From contig URGP01000003.1 of NCBI GenBank assembly GCA_900547395.1, positions 70,176-134,175 of the forward strand: 64,000 nucleotides of DNA. Reading direction: 5' to 3'. How positions within the stretch are numbered: the first letter of the stretch is position 1; each line of letters opens with the position of its first letter. The translations under genes and the position numbers were made by a program. Positions 27,423 to 37,114 of the stretch are shown piece by piece. This stretch comes from an uncultured Opitutales bacterium (GTDB taxonomy: Bacteria > Verrucomicrobiota > Verrucomicrobiia > Opitutales > Intestinicryptomonadaceae). Below the pieces are notes generated by a model, which saw nothing but the letters and a program-made list of their open reading frames with translations, ran no database searches and was not told where the DNA came from.

Positions 27423-30400
27423 TTATTCTTCGTCGTCGCGCGAGCGCGGTTTGATGTCGAGGCACAAGCCCTGCATTTCTTTCATCAAAACGTTGAAAGA
27501 CTGCGGAGTGCCCGCCTGCAAAGAGTTGTCGCCCTTCACGAGGTTTTCGTAAATCTTGGTTCTGCCCTGCACGTCGTCGCTCTTTACCGTCAGGAGTTCC
27601 TGCAATGTGTAAGCCGCGCCGTAAGCTTCGAGAGCCCAAACTTCCATTTCGCCGAAACGCTGACCGCCATACTGCGCCTTGCCGCCCAGAGGCTGCTGGG
27701 TGATTAGAGAGTACGGACCAACCGCGCGGGCGTGGATTTTGTCGGCGACCAAGTGGTTTAACTTCATCATGTAAATGTAGCCAACAACAATGTCTTGGTC
27801 AAAGAATTCGCCCGTCAAGCCATCCAAGAGTCGGCATTTGCCGCTTTCGGGCAGGTTCGCGTCCTTCAAATAGCCGCGAATGCGCTCTTCGCTGATGCCG
27901 TCGAAAATCGGTGTTGCGATTTTAAAGCCAAGCTTTTTGCAAGCCCAACCCAAGTGGGTTTCCAAAACCTGACCAACGTTCATTCGGGAAGGAACGCCGA
28001 GCGGGTTTAGGCAGATTTCAACGGGAGTTCCGTCTTCCAAATAAGGCATGTCCTCTTCGGGAACGATGCGGGAAACAACACCCTTGTTACCGTGGCGACC
28101 CGCCATTTTGTCGCCGACTTGGATTTTGCGCTTGGCGGCGATGTAAACTTTTACGTTTTTAATAACGTTCTGCTCGGAAGTCGAGCCGCTGCGCACTGCG
28201 TCTTCCTGACGCTTGCATTCCTTCTCGACTTCATCGAACTTGCGCTGGTGCGCCTCGATTATTTCCATAATCTTTATGCGCACGGGAGACGGATCGATGT
28301 CGATATTCTTTGAAATTGCGGACAGACGGCGCAAAAGCGTCTTTGTGATTTTGCGGTTTGCGGGAATGATGACTTCACCCGTCGCCGAATTGCGCACGTC
28401 CAACGGAATTTTTTCGCCCAAGAGGACATTTGAAAGGGCTTCGGTAAGCTCGTCCTTCAATTTGTCGGTCTGTTCGCGATATTCTTCCTTGATTTTGCGA
28501 ATTTGGCGGTTTTGGTCGCTTTCGCTCATCTTTTCGTCTTCGCCGTCGATTTTTGTCGAGACCTTGACGTCCATAACGATGCCCTGCGTGCCGGAGGGAA
28601 CAACCAAAGAGGTATCCTTGACGTCCGCCGCCTTTTCGCCGAAAATGGCGCGCAAAAGCTTTTCTTCGGGAGCCAATTCGGTTTCGCTCTTGGGAGTGAT
28701 TTTGCCGACCAGGATATCGCCCGGCTTTACTTCCGCGCCAACGCGGATTACACCGTTGCGGTCGAGGTTCTTCAAGGCTTCTTCGCCCACATTGGGAATA
28801 TCTACCGTGATTTCTTCGGGGCCGAGCTTCGTGTCGCGGGCGGTTACTTCAAATTCTTCAACGTGTATAGAAGTAAAGACGTCGTTTTTAATAAGCTTTT
28901 CGGAAAGCAAAATAGCGTCTTCAAAGTTGTATCCGTTCCAAGGCATGAATGCTACAAGCACGTTTTTGCCGAGAGCGAGTTCGCCGTCTTCGGTAGCCGC
29001 GCCGTCAGCCAAAATGTCTCCCGCCTTGATTTTCTGCCCCTTCTTAACAACGGGCTTTTGATTAAAGCATGTCGCGGCGTTGGAGCGCATAAACTTGCGC
29101 AATTCGTAAACGTAAACTCCCTTTTCGGGGTCGTTCTTGTACTTGCCTTCGACCTTCTTCGGCAATTTGCCATCGGAAGTGATGACGATGTGCATTGCGT
29201 CAACGCTTGCAACAACGCCGGCGGCGTCGGCGACCAAAACTGTCTTGGAGTCGCGGGCAACCCTGCCTTCAATGCCGGTTCCTACGAGAGGAGCCTGGGT
29301 TGTCAAAAGCGGAACACCTTGGCGTTGCATGTTCGAACCCATCAACGCGCGGTTGGCGTCGTCGTGTTCCAAGAACGGAATGAGACCCGCCGCAACAGAA
29401 ACGAGCTGTTTGGGGCTTACGTCCATATATTCGACTTGCGCGGGATCCGCTTCAAAAACTTCGTCGTCTTGACGAACGGAAACTCTGCCGACAAGCTTGC
29501 CGTCCTTGATTTCGCTGTTTGCCTGGGCAACAATTTTGCCTTCTTCGGCATCGGCGGAAAGGTATTCGATTTTGTCGGTAACCTTGCCGTCAACAACTTT
29601 TCTATACGGAGTTTCGATAAAGCCGAATTCATTGATTCTGGCGTAAGAGGAAAGAGAATTGATAAGACCGATGTTCGGGCCTTCAGGCGTTTCAATCGGG
29701 CAAATTCTGCCGTAGTGCGAAGGATGGACGTCTCGGACTTCAAAGCCCGCCCTTTCGCGGCTCAAACCGCCCTGCCCCAATGCGGACAAACGACGCTTGT
29801 GCGTAAGCTCGGAAAGCGGATTGATTTGGTCCATGAACTGCGAAAGCTGGTTGCGCGCAAAGAAGTCGCGGATGACGGTTGTCATCGCCTTTGCATTTAC
29901 AAGCTTTGAAAGGTTTGTCGTGGATTCGCCCGACTGCTGTTCCGCAAGATTCATTCTTTCGCGGATGATTTTTTCCATGCGCGCCAAGCCAATGCGGCAC
30001 TGGTTTGCCAAAAGCTCGCCGACGGTTCTCACGCGGCGGCTCGACAAATTGTCGATATCGTCGATAACGCCTTCGCCCCTCTTCAAGCGGCAGAGGTATT
30101 TCGTGCCTTCAACAATGTCTTCCGAAGTCACAACGCGGTGGTCAATCGGAGTTTTCAAGCCGAGTTTTTGGTTAATCTTAAAGCGACCGACCTTGCCCAA
30201 GTCGTAGCGTTTCGGATCTTGCATGGTGCGGCGCAAGAGCGAAATTGCGCTCTGCAAGTTCACGGGTTCGCCCGGACGCAACTGCTTGTAAATAATCTTC
30301 AGGGCGTCGTCCTTGTTGCGGGCAGGGTCTTTTTTCATTGCGCGGACGATTGCGCCTTCGTCAACAGTGGTGTCGATTACCTTAAATTCTTCGATTTTCG

Positions 30401-31196
30401 CGTTCTTGAATTCCTGTACCGCCGTCTTTGTCAGAGTTTCGTACTGCTTCAACAAAACCTTGCCCTTTTCGGGGTCGGTTACGGGTTCTGCGAGAACGTA
30501 ATTTGAAATGGTTTCAAGGCTCAAAGCACGCTTTACGCTCATATCTTCAACCTCGTAGAAGAGCTTCATAAGCTCCTGGTCGCTCGAATGCCCCAATGCA
30601 CGCAACAAAGTTGTGATAAGGAACTTGCGGCGGCGGCGGCGGCGGTCGATATAAACGTATAACAAGTCGTTTTGGTCGAACTGCACTTCAATCCATGTGC
30701 CTCTGTCGGGAATCAAACGGAAAGAATAAAGAGTCTTGCCCGAAGTGTGCATTGTTTCTTCAAAGCAAATGCCGGGGCTGCGATGCAACTGGCTTACGAT
30801 GACACGCTCCGCGCCGTTTACGATAAAGCTGCCGCGGGTTGTCATCATGTTTAGCTCGCCCATATAAATTTCGGCGTCGCTCGGAGCATTGTCGCCTTCG
30901 GTGAGGCGCAATTTTACATAAAGTTTTACGGCATAAGTGGAGCTTTCCTTGATGGTTTCCACTTCGGTTTTGTCCGGACCTGAAATTCTATACTCGACAT
31001 ATTCGAGTTTTGTCTTGCCGTCGTAGCTTTCTATCGGAAAAACTTCGCTGAATACAGCATGAAGACCCACCATTTGCCTCTTTGAGGGCGGCACGTCTTT
31101 TTGCAGAAAATCGGCATACGACTTTACCTGATTTTCAATAAGGTTGGGAAGGGGTATGATTTCCCTCAATTTTCCAAAGTTCTTTCGCTCAGACAT
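27423..31196 (-). CDS. rpoB: RNA polymerase subunit beta
   Basis: The beta subunit of RNA polymerase has 1257 residues. The rifampicin pocket reads LSQFMDQINPLSELTHKRRL, close to the sensitive E. coli sequence but with Ile where E. coli has Asn518. DVHPSHYGRICPIETPEGPN and KVYIAAKRKIQVGDKMAGRH (active-site lysine region) are typical, as is the C-terminal QPLGGKAQYGGQRFGEMEVW. It follows rplL across a 155-base gap with a terminator-like hairpin. Confidence 0.98.
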   Translation of the reverse strand: MSERKNFGKLREIIPLPNLIENQVKSYADFLQKDVPPSKRQMVGLHAVFSEVFPIESYDGKTKLEYVEYRISGPDKTEVETIKESSTYAVKLYVKLRLTEGDNAPSDAEIYMGELNMMTTRGSFIVNGAERVIVSQLHRSPGICFEETMHTSGKTLYSFRLIPDRGTWIEVQFDQNDLLYVYIDRRRRRRKFLITTLLRALGHSSDQELMKLFYEVEDMSVKRALSLETISNYVLAEPVTDPEKGKVLLKQYETLTKTAVQEFKNAKIEEFKVIDTTVDEGAIVRAMKKDPARNKDDALKIIYKQLRPGEPVNLQSAISLLRRTMQDPKRYDLGKVGRFKINQKLGLKTPIDHRVVTSEDIVEGTKYLCRLKRGEGVIDDIDNLSSRRVRTVGELLANQCRIGLARMEKIIRERMNLAEQQSGESTTNLSKLVNAKAMTTVIRDFFARNQLSQFMDQINPLSELTHKRRLSALGQGGLSRERAGFEVRDVHPSHYGRICPIETPEGPNIGLINSLSSYARINEFGFIETPYRKVVDGKVTDKIEYLSADAEEGKIVAQANSEIKDGKLVGRVSVRQDDEVFEADPAQVEYMDVSPKQLVSVAAGLIPFLEHDDANRALMGSNMQRQGVPLLTTQAPLVGTGIEGRVARDSKTVLVADAAGVVASVDAMHIVITSDGKLPKKVEGKYKNDPEKGVYVYELRKFMRSNAATCFNQKPVVKKGQKIKAGDILADGAATEDGELALGKNVLVAFMPWNGYNFEDAILLSEKLIKNDVFTSIHVEEFEVTARDTKLGPEEITVDIPNVGEEALKNLDRNGVIRVGAEVKPGDILVGKITPKSETELAPEEKLLRAIFGEKAADVKDTSLVVPSGTQGIVMDVKVSTKIDGEDEKMSESDQNRQIRKIKEEYREQTDKLKDELTEALSNVLLGEKIPLDVRNSATGEVIIPANRKITKTLLRRLSAISKNIDIDPSPVRIKIMEIIEAHQRKFDEVEKECKRQEDAVRSGSTSEQNVIKNVKVYIAAKRKIQVGDKMAGRHGNKGVVSRIVPEEDMPYLEDGTPVEICLNPLGVPSRMNVGQVLETHLGWACKKLGFKIATPIFDGISEERIRGYLKDANLPESGKCRLLDGLTGEFFDQDIVVGYIYMMKLNHLVADKIHARAVGPYSLITQQPLGGKAQYGGQRFGEMEVWALEAYGAAYTLQELLTVKSDDVQGRTKIYENLVKGDNSLQAGTPQSFNVLMKEMQGLCLDIKPRSRDDEE

Positions 31197-31271
31197 ATTT
31201 TTATTTAGTTTGTTTTTTTAAAGGGAGCGACAGCCCAAACTTGCAACCGCCGACCCTATTTTAATAAACGG

Positions 31272-31319
31272 AAAAAACGGACAGCAAAGCCCCCATGCTT
31301 TCAGAGACTTTGCTTTCCG
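31272..31319 (-). terminator. Terminator/attenuator between rplL and rpoB
   Basis: On the minus strand CGGAAAGCAAAG and CTTTGCTGTCCG form a 12-position stem with one mismatch around an 18-base loop, followed by six T. In E. coli an attenuator at the same place lowers rpoBC transcription relative to the ribosomal proteins, and the same role is likely here. Confidence 0.75.
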
Positions 31320-31351
31320 TGCAAATAAATTGAAGATTGTTGGCCAAAGGC

Positions 31352-31723
31352 TTACTTAATCTTAACAGTAGCGCCGGCGTCCTTCAACTTCTTTTCAATT
31401 TCGGCTGCTTCTTCCTTGGAAACGCCTTCCTTGATTGTCTTCGGCGTGCCTTCTACGGCTTCTTTTGCTTCTTTCAAGCCCAAGCCCGTGATTTCGCGGA
31501 CAGCCTTAATGACGTTGATCTTGTTTGCGCCTGCGTTTTCCAAAACAACATCAAACGATGTTTGTTCTTCAGCCGCAGCAGCAGGACCTGCAACAGCAAC
31601 AGCCGCAACAGGAGCGGATGCCGTAACGCCCCATTTTTCTTCAAGCTCTTTTACGAGAGCCGCCGCTTCCAAAACGGTCAAGCCGCTGAGGAATTCGATA
31701 ACTTCTTCTTTTGATACTGCCAT
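31352..31723 (-). CDS. rplL: 50S ribosomal protein L7/L12
   Basis: L7/L12 forms the flexible stalk that recruits translation factors. It shows the N-terminal dimer helix ([20 protein letters not shown]), an Ala-rich hinge ([16 protein letters not shown]) and the C-terminal domain with [20 protein letters not shown]. Length is 123 residues. It has an AAGGAG ribosome-binding site and a structured RNA element upstream. Confidence 0.97.
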   Translation of the reverse strand: MAVSKEEVIEFLSGLTVLEAAALVKELEEKWGVTASAPVAAVAVAGPAAAAEEQTSFDVVLENAGANKINVIKAVREITGLGLKEAKEAVEGTPKTIKEGVSKEEAAEIEKKLKDAGATVKIK

Positions 31724-31742
31724 GATATTTTTCTCCTTGAAC

Positions 31743-31790
31743 GGTTAGCGTCGGATTTCCCGACATTTAAGAGGTTTTGCCCTCCTAACC
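31743..31790 (-). promoter_or_regulatory. Three-way-junction RNA element before rplL
   Basis: GGTTAG (31743-31748) pairs with CTAACC (31785-31790), enclosing two further stems: GTCGG/CCGAC (31750-31764) and GAGG/CCTC (31771-31784). The result is a compact three-way junction that ends about 10 bases before the AAGGAG of rplL. Its position suggests control of rplL translation or mRNA processing. Confidence 0.6.
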
Positions 31791-31856
31791 TTGTTCCTTG
31801 TTGATGTTTTGCGCCCCGCCGAACGCATGGAACGAACAGCAGGGCAAAATTATTTT

Positions 31857-32342
31857 TTAAGCCTCTTCCTTTTCGCTCTTTGCCTTCAAGACATTCAAAA
31901 TGCCCTGAGCGGAAGCAATGAGGAACAAGCTGAGCATCTGGGCGCGCATACCCGCCAAATTCGGGAGCTTGCTGAGTGCTTCGATTTCGTCCTTGCTTAA
32001 CAATTTCTTGTCCATCACTGCGATTTTCACGTCTGAACGATCGCGGGTTTTCAAGAAATCCACAATGGCCTTTGCCACTTCCGTAACGGCGTCGCCGCCG
32101 CTTATGATTGCAGTCGGACCTTCCAACACTTCGGAAAGGTCGGGCAATTCGCGTTCCTTTGCCGCAATGTTTAAAATGGAATTCTTCACGACGTGGTATT
32201 CGGCTCCGCAAGCCCTCAAAGATGCTCTGAGTTCAGCGGCGTCGGATACGGAAACGCCCGTAAAATTCATCAAGAATACGAAGTCAGAAGCAGACAAACG
32301 CGCGATTGCTTCGTCAACGAGATACTGTTTTTCCGGTCTCAT
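31857..32342 (-). CDS. rplJ: 50S ribosomal protein L10
   Basis: L10 anchors the L7/L12 dimers to the ribosome. MRPEKQYLVDEAIARLSASD and VLEGPTAIISGGDAVTEVAK are the recognised regions; the Ala/Glu-rich C-terminal helix (LFLIASAQGILNVLKAKSEK) binds L12. Length is 161 residues. It lies 15 bases after rplA and 133 bases before rplL. Confidence 0.95.
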   Translation of the reverse strand: MRPEKQYLVDEAIARLSASDFVFLMNFTGVSVSDAAELRASLRACGAEYHVVKNSILNIAAKERELPDLSEVLEGPTAIISGGDAVTEVAKAIVDFLKTRDRSDVKIAVMDKKLLSKDEIEALSKLPNLAGMRAQMLSLFLIASAQGILNVLKAKSEKEEA

Positions 32343-32357
32343 GATTTTTATCTCTCC

Positions 32358-33044
32358 TTATTCGCCAACTTCTGAAAGCGCAACTTTTACTGCAGGGCTC
32401 ATTGTCGAGCTCAAAGTTACGGACTTTACGAATTTACCTTTAATTGCTTCGGGCTTTGCCGCCATCAAGCTCTGGAGCGCAGCCTTTGCGTTTTCCAAAA
32501 GCTTTTCTGCAGAAAAGCTGCGCTTGCCGATTACGATGGAAAGATTTGCTGTTTTATCCATCTTGTATTCAACGCGACCAGCCTTTACTTCTTGAATTGC
32601 ACTTGCAACGTCGTCGGTCACCGTGCCGCTCTTGGGATTGGGCATCAAGCCTCTGGGGCCCAAAACGCGCGCCGCCCTGCGGACTTCTTTCATTGCGGAT
32701 GTTGTTGCGATTGCAACGTCGAAATCAATCCAGCCGCCTTCGATTTTCTTCAGCATGTCGTCAAGACCTGCAAAGTCCGCGCCTGCCGCCAAAGCTGCGT
32801 CGGCATTTTCAGTAAATACCAAAACGCGCACTTTTTTACCGCTGCCGTTGGGCAAACGAACAGTGCCGCGAACCATCTGATTGCTCTGTTTCGGGTCAAC
32901 GACGAGTTTAAACGACAATTCGACTGTTTCGTCGAACTTCGCCTTTTGCATACCTTCAAGCGCCTTTACTGCGTCTTCCAACGACTTGGCTTCCGCCCCG
33001 CCGCTCTTCGCCGCGCTTGCATATCTTTTACTTCTTTTAACCAT
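32358..33044 (-). CDS. rplA: 50S ribosomal protein L1
   Basis: L1 forms the mobile L1 stalk at the E site and often represses its own mRNA. RAARVLGPRGLMPNPKSGTV is the family signature. Length is 228 residues. The 142-base gap between rplK and this gene holds two hairpins. Confidence 0.97.
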   Translation of the reverse strand: MVKRSKRYASAAKSGGAEAKSLEDAVKALEGMQKAKFDETVELSFKLVVDPKQSNQMVRGTVRLPNGSGKKVRVLVFTENADAALAAGADFAGLDDMLKKIEGGWIDFDVAIATTSAMKEVRRAARVLGPRGLMPNPKSGTVTDDVASAIQEVKAGRVEYKMDKTANLSIVIGKRSFSAEKLLENAKAALQSLMAAKPEAIKGKFVKSVTLSSTMSPAVKVALSEVGE

Positions 33045-33088
33045 GACTTTTTGTCTCCTGCTTTTTTGCAGTGCGGTTTTTGTTTTAC

Positions 33089-33127
33089 GCCCCGAAGTCC
33101 TCCTTCAAGGCAGTCCCCCTTCGGGGC
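33089..33127 (-). promoter_or_regulatory. GC-rich hairpin between rplK and rplA
   Basis: GCCCCGAAG and CTTCGGGGC pair perfectly over 9 bases around a 21-base loop. It has no T-run after it, so it is more likely an RNA control or processing element than a terminator. Confidence 0.5.
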
Positions 33128-33146
33128 TTTCAAATTTATTGCAAAA

Positions 33147-33176
33147 GGCGTTTAAATTGATTTCAATCCAAACGCC
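33147..33176 (-). promoter_or_regulatory. Second hairpin between rplK and rplA
   Basis: GGCGTTT and AAACGCC pair over 7 bases just after the rplK stop codon. Confidence 0.35.
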
Positions 33177-33186
33177 CGACTCGAAA

Positions 33187-33612
33187 TTAGTCAACAACTT
33201 CGATGCCCATCGAACGAGCAGTGCCTGCAATGATGCGGGCAGCAGCCGCAGGGTCAACCGCGTTGACGTCCTTTTGCTTAATCTTTACGATTTCCGCAAT
33301 TTGGGCTTTTGTCACCTTGCCGACCTTATCAACATTCGGCTTTGCGCTCGCCGTCTGGATGCCTGCCGCTTTCTTCAAGAGAACGGAAGCAGGGGGCGAC
33401 TTCAAAATGAAAGTGAAAGACTTATCCTGATAAACGGTGATAACAACCGGCAAAATCATGCCGTTTTGGTCTTTTGTGCGAGCGTTAAACTCTTTGCAAA
33501 AGCCCATGATGTTAACACCTGCCGCGCCCAACGCAGGGCCTACCGGAGGAGCAGGATTTGCAGCACCGGCCGGAAGCTGCAACTTAATCTGCTTTACTAT
33601 TTTCTTAGCCAT
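33187..33612 (-). CDS. rplK: 50S ribosomal protein L11
   Basis: L11 binds the GTPase-associated centre of 23S r[23 protein letters not shown] and [20 protein letters not shown] are diagnostic, with the C-terminal [12 protein letters not shown]. Length is 141 residues. It lies between nusG and rplA. Confidence 0.98.
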   Translation of the reverse strand: MAKKIVKQIKLQLPAGAANPAPPVGPALGAAGVNIMGFCKEFNARTKDQNGMILPVVITVYQDKSFTFILKSPPASVLLKKAAGIQTASAKPNVDKVGKVTKAQIAEIVKIKQKDVNAVDPAAAARIIAGTARSMGIEVVD

Positions 33613-33673
33613 TTTATTTTTTCCTGTTTAATTATTTACACGATTTTGAGGCAATCGATGTGCGTAATAAATT

Positions 33674-34258
33674 CTATTCTTCCAACTTTGCCGCCTGGTT
33701 GAATTCGAGTTCCACGGGAGTGAAACGCCCGAATATCGAAACGCTCGCCTTCAACTTGCCCTTTTCGGCGTCAACTTCTTCGACAACGCCTGTCAAATTC
33801 AAGAACGGACCGTCGGTAATTTTAATGTGTTCGCCAATATTGAAATCGACTTTCGGGCGAACTGCGCCCTTTGCTTTTTCAATTTGCGCAAAAATTTCGT
33901 CAACTTCCCTTTTGCGCAGAGGAATGGGTCTCGGACCGCGCGCGCTTTCCCCGCCCATAAAATCAATAACGCCGTTTGCGCGCTTTACGAAATAATAGCC
34001 CTGCTCCAACAATTCGTCGTCATCGTCGTAAAGCTTCATTTTGACGAAAATATAGCCGGGATAGAGTTTGCGTTCGCGCTGTGTTTTCTTGCCGTTCTTT
34101 ATTTCAGATACGGTTTCTGTCGGCATTAAAATATCGTCTTTTGAAAGAAGACCGCCCATGTCTTCAAGGTCTATGAGCATTTTCAAAGACTCAACCGCCT
34201 TGTTTTCCATATTGGAGCGGACTTGCACCGTGTACCATTTTTTCCCGTCGTCAAACAT
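33674..34258 (-). CDS. nusG: Transcription termination/antitermination factor NusG
   Basis: NusG binds RNA polymerase and links it to Rho or the ribosome. The NGN domain starts KKWYTVQVRSNMENKAVESL and the KOW motif appears as HIKITDGPFLNLTGVVEEVD. Length is 194 residues. It follows secE by 17 bases as in most bacteria. Confidence 0.97.
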   Translation of the reverse strand: MFDDGKKWYTVQVRSNMENKAVESLKMLIDLEDMGGLLSKDDILMPTETVSEIKNGKKTQRERKLYPGYIFVKMKLYDDDDELLEQGYYFVKRANGVIDFMGGESARGPRPIPLRKREVDEIFAQIEKAKGAVRPKVDFNIGEHIKITDGPFLNLTGVVEEVDAEKGKLKASVSIFGRFTPVELEFNQAAKLEE

Positions 34259-34275
34259 TTTGAAATCCCTTCAAA

Positions 34276-34485
34276 TTACTTGCCGTTAACCAATGCGGTA
34301 CACATGTCAACTACATTGTAAACGGAAAAGTCAGCAAGGGCGATAAACGCGCCCAAAAGCAGAATCGCGACAAACACGACGAGCATTGAAGACCTGATTT
34401 CCGAAGCGTTCGGCCAGTTGGCCTTTTTCAACTCCGCCACTGTCTCCTTATAAAATTGTCTTACTCTTGAAAATGGATTTGCCAT
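34276..34485 (-). CDS. secE: Protein translocase subunit SecE
   Basis: SecE is the small clamp of the SecY channel. The 69-residue protein has the amphipathic helix FYKETVAELKKANWPNASEI and one membrane span (MLVVFVAILLLGAFIALADF). This is the short single-span form. Confidence 0.95.
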   Translation of the reverse strand: MANPFSRVRQFYKETVAELKKANWPNASEIRSSMLVVFVAILLLGAFIALADFSVYNVVDMCTALVNGK

Positions 34486-34515
34486 AAAATTTTATGCTGA
34501 CTGTTTTTTTGAAAT

Positions 34516-34591
34516 TGGCAGGGACGGAGGGACTCGAACCCCCAACACGCGGTTTTGGAGACCGCTGCTCTACCAATTGAACTACGTCCCT
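34516..34591 (-). tRNA. tRNA-Trp (CCA anticodon)
   Basis: The minus strand folds into a full cloverleaf: acceptor AGGGACG/CGTCCCT, D arm GTTC...GAGC, anticodon stem GCGGT/ACCGC around loop CTCCAAA (anticodon CCA, tryptophan), T arm GGGGG-TTCGAGT-CCCTC. The 3' GCCA is encoded. It lies between tuf and secE, as in E. coli. Confidence 0.96.
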
Positions 34592-34626
34592 ATACCAAAA
34601 AAAATTAAAAGAACAAAAAATTTCAC

Positions 34627-34653
34627 GCCTCAGCCGCATCAAGCGGCTTTGGC
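34627..34653 (-). promoter_or_regulatory. Hairpin between tuf and tRNA-Trp
   Basis: AGCCGC and GCGGCT form a 6-base-pair stem with a 5-base loop, extended by GCC/GGC after a short internal loop. On the minus strand ATTTTTTG comes 5 bases later. It could be a partial terminator after tuf or a tRNA processing aid. Confidence 0.45.
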
Positions 34654-34672
34654 ATAAAATTCAGAAACGCAC

Positions 34673-35863
34673 TTATGCGATAACTTCGCTGATGCGACCT
34701 GCACCGATTGTGCGACCGCCTTCGCGGATAGCAAAACGCTGACCTGCTTCCATTGCAATCGGCTTCTGGAGTTCGATTTCGATGGAAACATTGTCGCCCG
34801 GCATAACCATTTCAACGCCTGCGGGAAGCGTGCAAGTGCCGGTAACGTCAGCCGTGCCGAAGTAGAACTGCGGACGGTAGTTTGTGAAGAACGGAGTGTG
34901 ACGACCGCCTTCATCCTTGGTGAGGACGTAAATTTCAGCCTTTGCTTTTGTGTGCGGGTGAATTGTGCCCGGCTTTGCGATAACGTGACCGCGCTGTACC
35001 TGGTCTTTTTCAATGCCGCGGAGCAACAAACCAACATTGTCGCCTGCCTGACCCTGGTCGAGGAGCTTGCGGAACATTTCAACACCTGTAATTGTGGTCT
35101 TCATTGTTTCGCCCAAACCGACGATTTCAACTTCGTCGCCAACCTTTACGATACCGCGTTCGATACGGCCTGTCGCAACCGTGCCACGACCTGTGATGGA
35201 GAACACGTCTTCAACGCTCATCATGAAAGGCTTGTCAATCGGGCGTTCAGGTTCGGGAATTTCAGAGTCGATTGCGTCCATCAACTGGTCAATGCTCTTT
35301 ACGCCGAATTCAACACCTTCGAGAGCCTGTGTTGCAGAACCGCGAACGATTACCGCATTGTCGCCGTCGTACTGGTACTTGTTGAGGAGGTCGCGAACTT
35401 CCATTTCAACGAGTTCCAAGAGTTCGGGGTCGTCGAGCAAGTCGCACTTGTTCAAGAATACAACGATTTTGGGAACGCCGACCTGACGAGCCAAAAGGAT
35501 GTGTTCGCGAGTCTGGGGCATGGGGCCGTCAGCTGCGGAAACAACAAGGATTGCGCCGTCCATCTGGGCTGCGCCTGTAATCATGTTCTTAACGAAGTCA
35601 GCGTGGCCCGGGCAGTCAACGTGCGCGTAGTGGCGTTTTTCTGTTTCGTATTCAACGTGAGCTACCGCGATTGTAACGGTTTTTGTTGCGTCACGAACAG
35701 TACCGCCCTTTGCGATGTCCTGATAAGACTTGATTTGAGCCAAACCCTTCTTCGACTGAACGGAGAGGATAGCTGTTGTGAGTGTTGTTTTACCATGGTC
35801 GATGTGGCCGATTGTGCCGACATTGACGTGTGGCTTCGTTCTTACGAATGATTCTTTTGACAT
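34673..35863 (-). CDS. tuf: Elongation factor Tu
   Basis: EF-Tu brings aminoacyl-tRNA to the ribosome. The start [20 protein letters not shown] leads into [11 protein letters not shown] (G1), [20 protein letters not shown] (G3) and FLNKCD (G4); the tRNA-binding domains follow. Length of 396 residues is standard. It lies between tRNA-Thr and tRNA-Trp; no second tuf copy is next to fusA in this window. Confidence 0.98.
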   Translation of the reverse strand: MSKESFVRTKPHVNVGTIGHIDHGKTTLTTAILSVQSKKGLAQIKSYQDIAKGGTVRDATKTVTIAVAHVEYETEKRHYAHVDCPGHADFVKNMITGAAQMDGAILVVSAADGPMPQTREHILLARQVGVPKIVVFLNKCDLLDDPELLELVEMEVRDLLNKYQYDGDNAVIVRGSATQALEGVEFGVKSIDQLMDAIDSEIPEPERPIDKPFMMSVEDVFSITGRGTVATGRIERGIVKVGDEVEIVGLGETMKTTITGVEMFRKLLDQGQAGDNVGLLLRGIEKDQVQRGHVIAKPGTIHPHTKAKAEIYVLTKDEGGRHTPFFTNYRPQFYFGTADVTGTCTLPAGVEMVMPGDNVSIEIELQKPIAMEAGQRFAIREGGRTIGAGRISEVIA

Positions 35864-35900
35864 GATCTTTTCTTTTGTTGATTTGTTTATATTTTGGAAA

Positions 35901-35976
35901 TGGAGCCCCAGAGCGGACTTGAACCGCCGACCCCGTCCTTACCAAGGACGTGCTCTACCGACTGAGCTACCAGGGC
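35901..35976 (-). tRNA. tRNA-Thr (GGT anticodon)
   Basis: The minus strand folds into a cloverleaf: acceptor GCCCTGG/CTGGGGC with two G-U pairs, D arm GCTC...GAGC, anticodon stem CGTCC/GGACG around TTGGTAA (anticodon GGT, threonine), T arm GGCGG-TTCAAGT-CCGCT, encoded CCA end. It stands 37 bases before tuf; in E. coli a threonine tRNA also precedes tufB. Confidence 0.95.
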
Positions 35977-36225
35977 AGAGAGGCTTGCACCCCAAACGCC
36001 GCTTTTTACAAAGAGACGTTATTCAATATAAAGGGTAAAAAATTGGACTATATTAAAACGCGCGTCAACTTTTTTTTTATTTTTTTAAGAATTTTATTAA
36101 AAAAAACGCATTTTTATCGAATTTAGCCCAACATATTGCATATTTTGCAAAAATTTTAAACGGTTTAGTTTTCTACCGACAAAACGCCGCCGCAAAGCAA
36201 CGAACGCAGCCAAACGATAAAAAAA

Positions 36226-36972
36226 CTACTTTGAAATTCGGTTCAACTGCGCAGACGCCAACGCCGACCACTGCCCCGCATTCGGATTTTGCAAAACAGA
36301 CTCAAAAGATTTTTTTGCTTCGTCCGTTTTGCCGTCCGCAAACTGCAATATGCCCAAGTGGTATGCGGCTTCCGCCGAATAAGACAGTGCTTCCGCATTT
36401 TCGGCGACAGACGCCAATAGCTTTTTGGCTTCTTCGACCTTGCCGGACTTCAAGACGCTTACAGCTTCGCCCAGCAAAGCCCTGCCGTACACAGGAACTC
36501 CGCCTAAATTTTGAGAGGCGGATTTATAAACTTCGGCAGCTTCGGCAAATTTGTTCGCATCAAACAATGAATCCGCATTTTCGAGCAAGGCAAGACCCGC
36601 CGCAGGAATGCCGGAATTCGACTTCGCAAATTCGGCGCGCTTTTCAAAAGTGTCGGCATCGGCAAATTCGGACGCGATGGAATTGTCGCGGGCTTCCGTG
36701 TAAGAAATCCAGGCATGCTTGCCGATTATCACTGCGAACGCCAGCACAATCAAAGAAACGATAAAAGTCTTGTTGCGCTTCCAATAGAGCCAAACCCTGT
36801 CCTCAAATTCCAAGCCCTCCAAGTCTTCGTCAAGAATCACCGTCTTGCGCTCGTCCGACGACGCATTGGGGTCTTGAACGCTTATGCTTTCGCCGAATAT
36901 GGCGTCCGAAGAGCCATAGTTTAAGGGTTTATTTTTTGCCTGATGAGGACCTCTGTTTTTGTTTTCGCCCAT
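36226..36972 (-). CDS. Membrane-anchored TPR protein (YfgM-like)
   Basis: The 248-residue protein has a cytoplasmic N-terminus of about 65 residues, one membrane span (TFIVSLIVLAFAVIIGKHAW, about 69-88) and a periplasmic domain with tetratricopeptide-like helices: FAEAAEVYKSASQNLGGVPV, KSGKVEEAKKLLASVAENAE, YHLGILQFADGKTDEAKKSF. This arrangement resembles the YfgM/TPR_21 family, which works with the Sec translocon and periplasmic chaperones; that role is inferred. It lies upstream of tRNA-Thr-tuf, and diverges from dinB. Confidence 0.8.
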   Translation of the reverse strand: MGENKNRGPHQAKNKPLNYGSSDAIFGESISVQDPNASSDERKTVILDEDLEGLEFEDRVWLYWKRNKTFIVSLIVLAFAVIIGKHAWISYTEARDNSIASEFADADTFEKRAEFAKSNSGIPAAGLALLENADSLFDANKFAEAAEVYKSASQNLGGVPVYGRALLGEAVSVLKSGKVEEAKKLLASVAENAEALSYSAEAAYHLGILQFADGKTDEAKKSFESVLQNPNAGQWSALASAQLNRISK

Positions 36973-37114
36973 AATAGAAATTGGATTTTAGATTTATAAA
37001 CATTTGGTTATGACATCGCCCAAACCATTTATCAAGCAATTTTTATATGAAATATTCTTTTTGAAAGCTTGCATATTTTAATATTTAACCAAAATTACAT
37101 GCAAAGATTTAAAA

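Noticed and set aside
28503..29909. 468-codon open frame on the plus strand
   Set aside because: It is antisense to rpoB; its protein has no family motifs, and rpoB is certain.
34898..35851. 317-codon open frame on the plus strand
   Set aside because: Antisense shadow of tuf.
36031..36072. Promoter before tRNA-Thr and tuf
   Set aside because: A TTGACG box exists at 36063-36068 on the minus strand, but no acceptable -10 lies at the right distance, so I did not list it.
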